Source: Lichenostomus cassidix (lineage: Eukaryota > Chordata > Aves > Passeriformes > Meliphagidae). From it: a stretch of DNA of 64,000 nucleotides. Under the pieces are notes generated by a model. The model worked only from the letters and a program-made list of their open reading frames with translations. It had not been told where the DNA came from and ran no database searches. The position numbers and the translations under genes are program-made. Below, one piece after another: positions 13,440 to 24,560 of this stretch. Numbering within the stretch: position 1 is the stretch's first letter; each line of letters starts with the position of its first letter. The DNA is taken from contig CM039211.1 in NCBI GenBank assembly GCA_008360975.2, forward strand, positions 9,694,713 to 9,758,712. Direction: 5' to 3'.

Positions 13440-14030
13440 TTTAGGACTGCAGCTCCTGTCAGAGGAGGTGATTGTCCTGCTCTGCTCTACACTGTTGTGG
13501 CCTCACCTCAAATCCTGGGGCAGCTTTGGGCACCACAATATAAAAAATATTAAGCTATTAGAGAGTGTCCAAATGAGGGCCACAAGGATGGTGAAGGGAC
13601 TCAAGGGGAAGCATTATGAGGACTGTCTGAGGGCACTTGGTCTGTTCAGCCTGGAGAGAAGACTGAGGGGAGACCTCATCGCAGTCTGCAACTTTGCTGT
13701 GAGGGAAGAGGAGGGGCAGACACTGATTTCTTCTCTGTGTTGACCAGTGACAGCACCTGAGGGAATAACCTGAAGTTGTGTCAGGGGAGGTTTAGGTTGG
13801 ACATTAGGAAAAGATTCTTTACCCAGAGGGTCGTTGGGCAGTGGAACAGGCTCCCCAGGGAAGTGCTCACAGCACCAAGCCTCACAGAGTTCAGGAAGAG
13901 TTTGGACAATGCTCTCAGCCTATGGCGTGATTCTTAGGGTGTCCTGTGCAGGACCTGGGTTTGGCCTGAATGATCTTTGTAGCTGTCTTCCAACTCAGCA
14001 TATGCTATGATTTTTTGATTCCTGCATGCA
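13440..14030 (+). mobile_element. CR1 LINE 3' fragment, plus strand
   Basis: The translation from 13468 gives IVLLCSTLLWPHLKSWGSFG and, further on, RATRMVKGL and ALGLFSLERRLRGDLIAVCNF. These are the hallmark C-terminal blocks of CR1 ORF2 (LVRPHLEYCVQFW and RATKLVKGLE...LGLFSLEKRRLRGDL in intact copies). The sequence continues through the normal CR1 3' region (TTTAGGTTGGACATTAGGAA, then TGGAACAGGCTCCCCAGGGA). It reaches a 3' terminus near TTCCAACTCAGCATATGCTATGA at 13990-14012, followed by a short tail. It is 5'-truncated as most CR1 copies are. Stops and a frameshift show it is inactive. Confidence 0.92.
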
Positions 14031-17000
14031 TTACAGCAAATTATTTCAGAAAAAGGAAAGGGGAGAAAAAAACATATGGTCGACTAATTGTATCAATGGA
14101 TTTGCTAACTTTGTAAATATTTTGAACAATATATATTTTTTTAAATAGCATGCTGATATTGGTCTAGACTGGACATACATTATCAACAAAAAAAAAGTTA
14201 AGGTATTCTTCCAATAGTTAAGATAAGGTCTGTTTTTCTATATGATAAAACTTCATTAGACTGAAATATTTTCTGATAAGAAGAAATTGTCATCCACGTG
14301 AAAAGTAACAGTACAGTCACTCAAAAAAATCAGTCTGGACTCCCGAAAATCTTTAAATATTTCCCCAGAGCTCTCCAGGTCATTGTTTTGAAATCTCAAA
14401 GGGAACATTTAATGGGTAGAAGTAACCTGATAACTGACTTCGGACCTCCCTTTCATTCCACATCACATCAGGGTATCTCCAGAAAATCTTTTGCCATTCA
14501 AAAAAAAAATTAGAAATACGCCATAGTGTATTGAACAAGTTGTGGGCAGTAAAACCTACTTCAAAGTCTTTGGTGGAACAGTGAAATATTTTGAATGAGT
14601 TAATATGCCAACAGGACCTCTTTTAGTGGACAGAAGCCATCAGAAACCTTGCTGTCTGGAACTCTTGGGAGCCAAAAAATTAGATATTTAATGAATACAA
14701 GATACTGGAATACATTTAGCTTGTTGTTTTTCTTGACTTGATACTTGGCAGGCTCCTTTAAGCATGTCATCCACTCTGAGGAAATTTTTAAACAATTAAA
14801 AAGCACTTTCAGCAGGGTTATGGGTATTTTGGGCCAGCTGCCATCAATGATATTTCATGTTTCAGGTTTGCTGTCACTTGGTGTGAATTCCAGCTTCCTC
14901 TTTTGTGCAAAACGTCAGAGCACTTTAAAAGGAACTTATAAATGAGCATTAAGAAGGTAATGTGATAAGTTTGCAAAATCAACTAGAATATCAAAAGAGC
15001 CATTTTCAGAAGCAAAACACTATAAGAAAAATGACCAATACTGAGGAAATGCTCTTCCCCATTCAATATCTAATGTGCCGATTAAAATAAACTTTAGTAA
15101 GTTAATCAGATTTGTAAATCGAACCAAGAAACTGCAAAAAGAAATGGCGAATTCATAAGTTATGGTGAAAGAGATATAAACCAAAAGTTAATTGTATTAA
15201 TAAAATGATAACTATTTCAAGTTGTTTTTGTAATTTATAATTCATGATGGATTCTTTATCTGAAAAATATGCAAATGCTAATATATGTGGTTTAACAATG
15301 TTAGTGATCAAACTTTTATGATTTACATTATACTTAACACAACACTGACAAATTGTTCCTCACACAACCTATAATTCAGTCAGGTTTGCTTTAATACTGC
15401 AGACGTTTATTTCTGTCTCAAGGACTTGAGGTCTGTGTGCAATTTAGCGGCACTTTTAAGCACATGTTCTTTACAGTCAGTTACTGAATAGGCACTTACA
15501 GTCCCCTGGTTTTGGGGTTCCAGCCCTACTACTGAAACCCTAAATACAGCACTGTCTTTCAAAAAGACAAAATGTACAGGTATAGGGAGTATTTGCTAAA
15601 ATTGCTGACTATAACTTCAAGTTTCTTATCTTAAGAGTGGAAAGAGTGTCAGCAAGGTCACAAAAGGGGTTATTTATATATTGTACATCACTAGCTGGCG
15701 TTTCATGTGCAGTCCACTAGCTCTAACATTGAACATTGGGTTAATAAATATTCCTTGTGAGTTTGCAACCAGGCTTATGAACCTATGACATGATTCTGTA
15801 CCTTTCATTCCTTCTGGATATGTCTCTCCTGAATATCCTGTTTAGTGTTTCATCACCGTGCATATTATAATGGATCTGATCTTTTCAGCTATTTGTTAAT
15901 TGTACTAATGTATTAAAACTTTTTCTATGAAACGTAGAATTTAAAATTATCTTCAAACTCTAAATTTGAGTGATCCATCCTACCCACAGTAGTGGGTGGA
16001 ATGGGAGACACCTACACAATATACACTTACACAAAAATATCTGACTAAAGAGATCACAAAGGGTGCTCAATTGTTTGTTTAATTTTTTTCCCTGAGGAGC
16101 AGTCTACAAACATGATTATATGTTGAGACTGGAATTAAATAATTTTATTTTAATCATGTTTCATTTCTGCATAATTATGACTGTGATCACTGTGCCACTT
16201 TTTGAAGTTTACTGAAATATTAATTTCATTTTCAAATGGGATATAACTGAAAAAAATGTTTCTAATTAGACATACTATAATTTTGGAATAATGTGGGTTT
16301 CAAAAAAGGCTATTTAATCAAGACTGACATCTACCTTATTCCAGATGATTCTGAAAGACCTCGCGATTTAACTAAGAGGATCATAATTTTTTCTGTTTTG
16401 ACTTATTCAGCATTAAAAATTTGCGTCTCAGTTAGAAACACTGTTTCTATGGATGTTCATTAATTTTTATTGTTTTAGTTGGAAAATTAAAACTATAAAT
16501 TAAATTAATTTGTTGAGCACTTCTGATGCTTTGAATTCTACTTGCATAATAGTTCAGTCCTTATTCTGTAGATCTAGACTGCAGAAAATAACTTAAACAT
16601 TGTGCCTATGAATACTGCATGGCAATATTTAGGTATACCTTAGTAAAACAGTCTTACTTACCTAAGATCAGATTCTACATTTTTAAACCTAAATACAGTG
16701 ACAAATGAGTCTTAAACCTTTCTGTAGAAGTAAAAAATACTCTGCTGCACTGAGTTATACTGCTTGGGTTTGTTTAATTTGAATAATATTTGCTAAAATC
16801 CTCTCCAGGGTGAAAACATTTCTCTGAAATTTATTGACAAATAATATATGAAATTTAGCAACCCATATGTGGTCCATATTATTAAAATTTCCTTAAAGTG
16901 CTTATATAAATAAAGAATACTCTTGAAAAGTCTGAATATGAAAAAAATGCCTCTCTTTTTCATTCAGGAATACTTTATTAATTTAATTTAAAAGGGAAAT

Positions 17001-20000
17001 TCACTACTGAACCCCTTGCTCTAATTGCTTGTTGTTATAAGAATTTGCTACTAACCCATGATCTGGCCCATCTTTTACACCACTAGCATGTATCCATTAA
17101 TCAGTGACATCCCAAATTTACCAGATTCAATTGTTTTACTTAAGAAAATTTACATAAACAATAAAGAAAGGACAATCAATTCTTTGCCGATCTTTAACAT
17201 TCCCTTCAACATGACTTCTAATTTCTGTTTGAAGATCCAGAGTAGTGCAAAAACACCAATATGGTAGCTGGAGCATGTGTTTTTCATAGAGAGACTTCTT
17301 TTTCTTTGGGATTAAAGAGACTCTACTGAATTAGTATCATATTCAATACACAAGTCTTTATATAACTGGGAAAAGCACAATCGTAGGAGTAAGGTATAGA
17401 CCACAAGGAAAGAAACCTGATGAATTAAAGAAATCACCTCTTTGTTCCTCACAGTCTTTCAGCACTAGAGATGTAACTAATTATCATTTTAAGTATAATT
17501 TAATGTATAACCACAGTTCATATAAGTATGAAAAAGGTAAGCTTTATGTGTGAGATGAAAACATATAACAATGGTTGTTAAAAAATCCTCCCCATTTTGA
17601 CGAAGTGTATTGGCATCAGAGAGTTTAGTCTAGTCAGACAAGGTTTCCTTCATGAACGTAATTAAAATTACCGGGCTTGAGTTTGCAACAATTGTCTGCC
17701 ATTTTCAAATGAGACTTTTAGGTTTTTACAATTCCCATGGAAACAGTTTTATTTACAATCAGATTTTTGAAAGCAATAAGCCTATTGCTGGCTTTGGGGA
17801 AATATAGACCTCAGAAAAATCTACTAGAAAGTGCAAGCCTTTTAATTTTTAATTAATTTTAATTTTTTTTTTTACTTTTTATATTATTTTCTTTTCATGC
17901 AAAGTTGCTTAAAATTGAGCCAGATCCTCACCCTGATCAAAAACAAATATATGGTAGAATCCTAGCCAGCTTGTATTTTCAGGTGATTTTCAAAAGAAAA
18001 GCGTTTCGGGAAGATGGTGTCTGCCAAAAAAGGGGGTCTGCCATTTTTGTTTTGAGCACAAAGAATAACTGTGTCAGCATCTTTTTGTAACTGAAATTTG
18101 CTAGGAAGAGAAATGGGGTTTTTTTGTGTGTATCTAATTTAGGAGCCCTCCTGAGAGTCACTAGTCTCGTTTTTTCCTTTCTCTATTTCTTTTCCTCTTC
18201 CTTTTCCTGTTTTCTTTTCATTGCAACTCCATCAGGAGCAATATCCAAGATATTATGTGAGCTCTGTAGTGTAGTATTGTCACAAGGTTTTTATTTTATA
18301 TTTAATAGTTAGTTATTTCATAACACAAAGCAGTGCAACTTTACTTAAAACATAATTTATTACCTTTCTACATCTGATTTTGGCCTCTTCGGAAAAAAGT
18401 GCACATATATAATTTTTATCTGTTACTGCAGTCCCACCACACCACAGTAATATCCCTCATCTTAAATTCAAATCCAGGACTGAAGAAAACAGATTAATGT
18501 ATTGGGGAAGGCTGAGAGATTCCAAGGCAAAAAAGAAAATCGCAATTCAGGTACTTGCTTCCAAAGTCCAGAAAAATTTAGAGTGACAATTTTACACTTG
18601 TCATAGCTTTAATTCTGTCTTCTCTCATACCTGTTTTGATGCTGATTGACAAAAAAACACTGTGAAAAAGTGGAATATGACCAGGCACCAATGCATACTT
18701 TTAACTTGTTTACTATGGGATTAAGATTGTATATGTTACAGAAATTTGTTTACTGATTTTTTAGTAGTTGACTCTGAAGATTCATAATTATACAGAATTT
18801 GAAAGTAATTATAAATAGTAACGAAAATAATACCAGTTACTAAAATATATTTGGAATGCCGCTGTTCACTGGTTATTTATATATATCTGTGCAACTTATA
18901 TAATATTATATAGTTATACAATAAGCGTGTGCATATGCACATTTGCGTATAGACCTATTTTTAAAGGGTTTAACAAAAATGGGTCACGACTTGAAAAGCT
19001 TCAATTCAAAGTTTTTTAATTGTTCCTCAAATATCACCCTAAACAGAAAAGAAAAAATAACATGATGCATATAAGAAAGACTAAAATTTAGTCTATTTAG
19101 AAAGAAAGATGCTATACCTTATCATAGTCATCTTGGTTTTTTCCCCCTATTTTTTAGCATCTGCCTTAATCACGAAAATATAGGCGCATACTTATCTACA
19201 AATCATAACATTACAGTAAACAGATGGATGAGCATTGTTTCAAGATAATGATGTCTTCCTGAATCAAAAAGAAGAAAAAACTAAAATTCTTCAGACATTA
19301 AAAAAAGCCACTGGTATCGTCTGGCAGTAGTCTGGAAGAATGCTCTTTGAATTGCTCTCTCTTGATTCCACTAAGAATCAAACCTACTTACACTATTAGG
19401 AAATATGTGTCCATGTTTCTTTTCAAGAATTCAGACCATGGATTGTATTTCCAATACTTTCTGTGAAACATGGTATCATGGAGAAATCTGAGACTGCTCA
19501 GGACATGGAGCTTGAGCTGGTATTCTTCTAAGAGAAATATGTTTCTTACACCATTATAGTCAGTTGAAACTGTGATTTTATTTGATTGCTGGAAAACATG
19601 CAATGAACTTCCTGCGAAGTTTCATTAACAACTGTAATTAAGAATTCCACCACAGAAAAAATCACTGCCATAAATCCTTCAGTAAACATCAAAGTTCTAT
19701 GCTATGCTATGCTCACAACACTCTGGACAGCTTTTTAAAAGGACTTTTCATTGACATTTACTCTTTCAATTCTTTTGTTTGCCTAGTGCAGAATTTAGTG
19801 ACCAACCAACAATTATCAGATTAGACTAATCATTTTTCTCTTTAATGGTGACCCATGCAGACATATTGTCATACTTGTTCTCCCTTTTAGCATTTACAAT
19901 TCACATAATAATTAGTTGAATTTCATCTTCAAATTTCTTATGCAATATTTTTCTCCCTATGTTTACTCACAGAATGATATATTAGGAAAAAGCACTGTGA

Positions 20001-20329
20001 TCTTACAGGGAGAGTCAGTGATACCATAGCATCATTGACTGCTAAGGCCTCTCATATTTGGTCTCATGATCTGCTATACTCTTGGGCTTGTAAATTAAGC
20101 AGTAAAACAAATTCTCTTGGAAACAAGAAAGAAAAATCAATCTGGTTATAATAAAGTTGAAAGGGGACAAGAGACAAACTTGATCAATTTATATTAAAAT
20201 ATTGAAAAAAAAAGAGGGAGTTTCTGGAGGAAATTGAGTGCTTTTTTGTATGATATTTTCATCTTATATTTTGATTACAGTTTTTTTATCAAACAGGAAA
20301 CTTCTGGTTTTGCTAATTCATTTACTATA
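14031..20329. other. AT-rich non-coding DNA, no gene seen
   Basis: Open frames are all under about 75 codons and resemble no protein I know. Low-complexity patches include a T-rich run at about 17840-17885, a pyrimidine-rich run at 18170-18225, and CTATG repeats at 19697-19714. I see no mobile-element ends in this stretch. Confidence 0.55.
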
Positions 20330-20335
20330 CAGCTC
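20330..20335. repeat. Target-site duplication of the solo LTR (left copy)
   Basis: CAGCTC at 20330-20335 is repeated exactly at 21113-21118, immediately outside the TG...CA ends of the LTR. A 6-bp duplication is the size typical of class II (ERVK/alpha-beta-like) avian retroviral integration. Confidence 0.85.
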
Positions 20336-20591
20336 TGTAGTTGTAAGACGTTGCTTTGTGTCTCGTTCTGAGCTTCCTGGGCTCTTGGTGGGTCGCCGGG
20401 ACCCAGCCAAGGTCCTGGCTTTCAGCCTACCCTGCTCTTCTGCTCCGCTCTCGGGCAGCTTCAGTCGGCCCCAGGGCCGCCAAATGGCCTCGTGGCAGAG
20501 GAGGATGTCCTCTGAGTGGGAAGGCAGTGGTATCGCTGGCCGCCCCCGAGGTAAAGAGAGTCCAGATAGGTTGAGAGTCCTCAAGGCGCAG

Positions 20592-20597
20592 TTTATT
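20592..20597 (-). terminator. AATAAA polyadenylation signal of the minus-strand solo LTR
   Basis: AATAAA on the minus strand (TTTATT on plus) is followed by CTGCGCC. It marks the end of R in the LTR. Confidence 0.7.
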
Positions 20598-20728
20598 GAA
20601 GGGAAGAAGCAGCGGGGGAGCGCGTTGAGGGGCTCTCGGGCGGGGTGGACCATGGAGATGCCTGGCACTGAGTGCGTAGGGTCTCGTGATGTGGAACCAC
20701 TCCGGCCACGAGGGAAGGGGAACAAGGG

Positions 20729-20735
20729 TTTTATA
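20729..20735 (-). promoter_or_regulatory. TATA box of the minus-strand solo LTR
   Basis: TATAAAA on the minus strand lies within a GC-rich U3 at the expected distance upstream of the AATAAA signal. Transcription would start about 25-30 bp further along the minus strand. Confidence 0.7.
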
Positions 20736-21112
20736 GAGATAAACGGGGTTTCCCGGGGCGGGACGGCAGGGGCGGAGCCAACAGGCTCTGGAACAGCAAT
20801 GAGGGGCAGGCGGGGGAGCAAATCATACGAACCGGGGAGAGATTACATATCAACCAATGGGGGAGCGGCAATAACAGAAACTTCTAGCAGGGAGTGGCAA
20901 CAAGGGTGGGAACGAGGCAGGGAAGCAGAACTTTTTACCTATAAACTAAGGAGAAACTTTCCAGGGGAGGGGAGAGGGCGGCTCAAACCTCGGCCTCTGC
21001 CGAGCCCCAGGAGATGGCGTCTTCGGCGGTCTTCTCATCGATGGCTTGGACGGCGTTGACCGCCAGGGCTGGGGACTCGGGATCAGCCGGTTCGGGCTGC
21101 CGCACCTCCACA

Positions 21113-21118
21113 CAGCTC
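21113..21118. repeat. Target-site duplication of the solo LTR (right copy)
   Basis: CAGCTC is identical to the left copy at 20330-20335. Confidence 0.85.
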
Positions 21119-21236
21119 TACTTCTCAATAGACCATGTTCTACATCTTAGTATATTTCCTGACCAAAAATGTGTGTGCCTCAATGTTGTGTAACAGGATA
21201 AACATTTTATGCATCATACTTAGGAGAAAGACTACA

Positions 21237-21925
21237 ATCATGGAATCATGGAAGTTCTTTAGAGTGGGAAAGGCCTCTAAGACCCTGAAGTCCGACTGTT
21301 AACCAGCACTGCCAAGTCCACAAATAAACCACGTCCCTGAGTGCCACATCCACACATAATTTAAATACCTCCAGGAATGGTGACTCAACCACTTCCCTGA
21401 ACAGCCTGTTCCACTGCTTGAAAACCCTTTTGGTAAAGAAAATTTTCCTCGTATCCAATCTAAACTTCCCCTGGTGCAAATTGAAGTAATTTCCTCTTGT
21501 CCTATCACTTGTTAATTAGGAAAAGAGAGATGATGTCTTCCCTGAGCCTCCTTTTCTCTAGGGTAAACCCCCCCAGTTCCCTCAGGAACTAACAATGAGT
21601 GAAAATGAAGACTTGTAAGTGACTGTGTTAGTCAAGCAGGACCTGCCTTTCACAAATCCATGTTTCTGATCCCCTGCTTATCCTGTACTTGCTGTGTGAT
21701 GGCATTCACATTGATCTGCTCCATGATCTACCCCTGCACCGAGGTCAGGCTGACTGGCCTGTAGGTCCCAGATCTTCCTTCTGTCCCTTCTTACCATATT
21801 TGCTAACTTCCAGTCAAATGGGAGTGCTCTAATCAGCCAAGACTGCTGGTAAATGATGGAGAGTGGCTCAGTGAGCATTTCTGCCAGTTCCCTTAGGACC
21901 ATTGGATGGATCATATCAGGCATCT
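21237..21925 (-). mobile_element. CR1 LINE, minus strand, internally deleted
   Basis: The plus-strand left end, ATCATGGAATCATGGAA at 21240-21256, is the reverse complement of a CR1 3' terminus. The next 340 bp follow the usual CR1 3' region in reverse. From about 21615 to 21925 the minus strand encodes the N-terminal part of the CR1 reverse transcriptase. The minus translation from 21923 reads MIHPMVLRELAEML, then PLSIIYQQSWL and DWKLANM, matching the CR1 block LRELA...PLSIIYQQSW...DWRLANV. The RT active-site region and the C-terminal half of ORF2 are missing between the two parts. This is therefore either one copy with a large internal deletion or two adjoining copies in the same orientation. 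It is inactive. Confidence 0.85.
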
Positions 21926-23665
21926 AACAAACTAAATATATATAATCCAACAAGAATATTTAAAGACATGCTAAACACTCTAAGATTTCATGCTGGGATA
22001 TTTACAATAAAGAGTACTTTTTTTTCCTAAATTGAAGTAATTTTTCTGTCCCTGGTTAACAACACAGTTTCTCTCACAAGTCGTTCTCTCTGTATGATGA
22101 GAAATTATTGCAAACATACTTCTAAATACAAATTATTATCTTCTTCATTTCTTTATTATCTTTCATGAAATTACTTTTAGATCTGCATAACTATAAATGA
22201 CACCATATTGATCAAAATATATTTATCATGAATTTGGAAGATGAAGGGCTGGTGAACAAAAAAGCAGTAAGTTGTCCAGAACTGTGTATTAACAGAAACA
22301 CTTTAAGTCCTACATAAACATCAGTGAAAACATTTTTCTCCAAATTTTTTCTGACCACATGTAATCAGTAACAGATTTTGGCTGCTAAGTACAAGAGAGG
22401 TGTGCTTGTATTAATTGAAAGGGTCAAATGTGCGTGAGCAAAAACGGGGCAGACACACCTAAGAATGTCAGAAGTCAGTTACTTGTTTGGATACATGACA
22501 GATTGAAAAATATGGTGGTGAGAAGACCATTGGATAGTAAAAAAGCAGGAAGAAAATGAGAGGGAAAACGAAAAATGTATTACCTGGATTTATCTGCTGT
22601 CCATCACTGTAAAGGCTAGAGAAAAACAGAATTTAAGATTATTTGCAGTCTTCATATTACCCACAGATGCTTAAAGCCTTCAAGAAAACCAGCACTGATT
22701 TCTATGAGCAGAAGCTCATACATACATAATCTTCTTTCTCTCATAACCAGACCCTTACCTTATGCAGATGAATGAATGAACTGGTATTCCACAACTCCCA
22801 TCAGGTAAGACCCAGGCATTTAATCTGCTGTCTTCATTTCAAATTATAAATGTAAGTCTGAAGGGCTGAAGAGGTGGGTTGTGAAGTTGCTTTGCTTTAT
22901 GCAAGAAAAGATAGCACAAATTACAAGGAAATAAACATGGGACTTTGACGCATTAACAAAATTACAAAGGTTCAGTGATAATCTATCCCTCTTTTATACT
23001 CCAGTAACAGAACAAAGGGACACTCAAAGTAGTAGCAATTAAATTCAGGGTAAATAAAAAAGGCATTGCTTACATGAAACATAATAACTGCATGGAATTA
23101 GTGGGCAGAAAAATCAAAAATAAACATTGTGTGTAGGTTTAAACTGGCTCACAATAAAGCAACTGCAGCTAATTTTTTGACCATGAAGTCAACTGAAGCT
23201 GCCTAGGAAAGAGCAAATACTTTCCTCACAGCCATGTGAACACTGGTTAGGACACATTTAAGAAACAATTTCCCCATTGTCAGAATCACACAATTTTCTA
23301 GTGCACTGTGGCAAATTTTCTTTGGGACTCTTTTCCGTAAAAGAATAAGGTTCAGTTATTTCAAATTTCTTCTGGAAATTCACTGTTAGCCAATATGTTT
23401 TTTACACCTCTTCTTTTTCATTAAGACTGATTTTAATTAGTACCAGGTAAGGGTTTTGCCATACGTAGTTTTTATTGAAATTCCTAGTATGAGCTTTATT
23501 TTTTCTTCTTCCTTGTAATTTCTTCCATGGAAAAAAAGAGAAAAAAAAAGGAAAAAAAAAAGGGAAACAAGCACACAAAATACACCAAACTAAAGCTAAA
23601 AATTCAAACAGTCAACCAAAAAAGCCCCAAGTGCAGAAACATAAATTTGAAAAGTGCCCAGAATT
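21926..23665. other. Non-coding DNA, no gene seen
   Basis: AT-rich sequence without recognisable coding content. An A-rich run with G interruptions lies at 23529-23564. A CAG|GTAAGA motif near 22800 preceded by a pyrimidine-AG motif looks splice-like, but the intervening bases have stops in all frames. Confidence 0.5.
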
Positions 23666-23770
23666 TGATATTTTGACCATTAGACTAGATGATCATTGTA
23701 AGTCCCTTCTAGCTGGCACTGCTCTGGTGTAGTCTTACCTAGTCTGGTCTGCTCTAGTCCAGTCCATGCC
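23666..23770 (+). mobile_element. CR1 3' end with tandem tail, plus strand
   Basis: The words GACTAGATGATCATTGTAAG and TCCCTTCTAGCTGGCACT (about 23683-23721) match the conserved 3' end of CR1 elements. They are followed by imperfect CTGGTCTGCTCTAGTCCAG-like repeats to about 23768, as expected of a degenerate CR1 3' tail. Only about 100 bp remain. Confidence 0.65.
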
Positions 23771-23829
23771 ACAAGACACTGAGCAATCATGGCAGCAATG
23801 GCAGCAGTCGTTGTACATCTGTTTCCAAG

Positions 23830-24560
23830 GATCTTCGTGCAGGAGCTTATCGGGGTTCATTGAAAGACCATTAAACTAGATTTGAAGAGGGAAGGGCTAG
23901 ATCCTGGCTCACTAGAGTCAAGCCTGGGGGTGGCACAAAAAAACCTTAAGGTCGACTGTCGAGGTCCCTTGGACTATTCCATGATGTGTTGAGTACACAG
24001 GAGCACATTTGAAACATCTCTTTGCTGATGTCTTTAGCACCATAGTCCCTTCAGTGGAGCCAGGGAATGTAGATATACACGGCATCAGAGATGTAGAGGT
24101 TGTTATGTGTTAGAAGCCACGGAAACGATTGAGAATTTTCAGACAGGATTTAGGGCTTCTCCACCCAAATAGATGGTGGGATCAATAGCTCACTGAGCTG
24201 CACATCCAGTAATGCAGAGCAGCACAGACAGCAAATGGGAGAAGTTGGAATCCATTGTGAAGCAGGAAAACTATGATATAATTGCAATCACAGAAACATG
24301 GTGGTTGACTTAGGCAAATGGAGTGCTGCAACGCATGGCTACAAATTCTTCAGAAGGGATAGGGGTGTTGCTTTTATACTAGGAAGTGTTTTTACTTGTT
24401 TGAGCTTCAAGATGGTGACAACAGAGTTAAATGTTTATAAGTAAGTGCTGGGAACAGTCAGCAAGACAGATATCCTGGTTGGAATCTGTTATCAATCATC
24501 CAACCTGCATGAAGAGACAGATGAAATATTCTATCCGTAGCTGGTAGAAATTGAGCTCTT
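23830..24560 (+). mobile_element. CR1 LINE 5' part and endonuclease start, plus strand
   Basis: The first half (about 23855-23960) matches the CR1 region around ORF1 (TTTGAAGAGGGAAGGGCTAG, AGTCAAGCCTGGGGGTGGCA). The second half (about 24200-24380) carries the start of the ORF2 apurinic-like endonuclease. The translation contains SMGEVGIHCEAGK-like degraded sequence followed by YDIIAITETWW, the metal-binding motif block of the CR1 endonuclease, then GYKFFRRDRGVAF. CR1 copies that keep the 5' end are uncommon, because most are truncated. Stops and indels break every frame. Similarity fades after about 24560. Confidence 0.8.

Larger units (their letters stand above)
20336..21112 (-). mobile_element. 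Solo LTR of an endogenous retrovirus (class II-like), minus strand, 777 bp
   Basis: The element begins TG and ends CA, and is flanked by the perfect 6-bp duplication CAGCTC. Transcription orientation is set by a TATAAAA box on the minus strand (20735 to 20729) and, about 135 bp downstream on that strand, an AATAAA polyadenylation signal (20597 to 20592). This gives U3 from 21112 down to about 20735, R roughly 20705-20575, and U5 down to 20336. It is strongly GC- and CpG-rich against an AT-rich background, as young retroviral LTRs are. There is no internal proviral sequence on either side, so this is a solo LTR left by recombination between the two LTRs of a provirus. The long open frames inside it (plus 20238-21059; minus 20318-20821) arise from the lack of stop codons in GC-rich DNA and are not genes. 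The 6-bp duplication favours class II over ERVL (usually 5 bp) or class I (usually 4 bp). Confidence 0.9.

Noticed and set aside
20238..21059. A 273-codon plus-strand open frame and a 167-codon minus-strand one at 20318-20821
   Set aside because: They lie almost wholly in the GC-rich solo LTR, antisense and sense to it. Stop-poor GC-rich DNA explains them, and neither resembles a known protein.
22735..22810. Splice-like pair (CATAACCAG acceptor and CATCAG|GTAAGA donor)
   Set aside because: The bases between have stop codons in all three frames. It could only be a non-coding exon, for which there is no other evidence.
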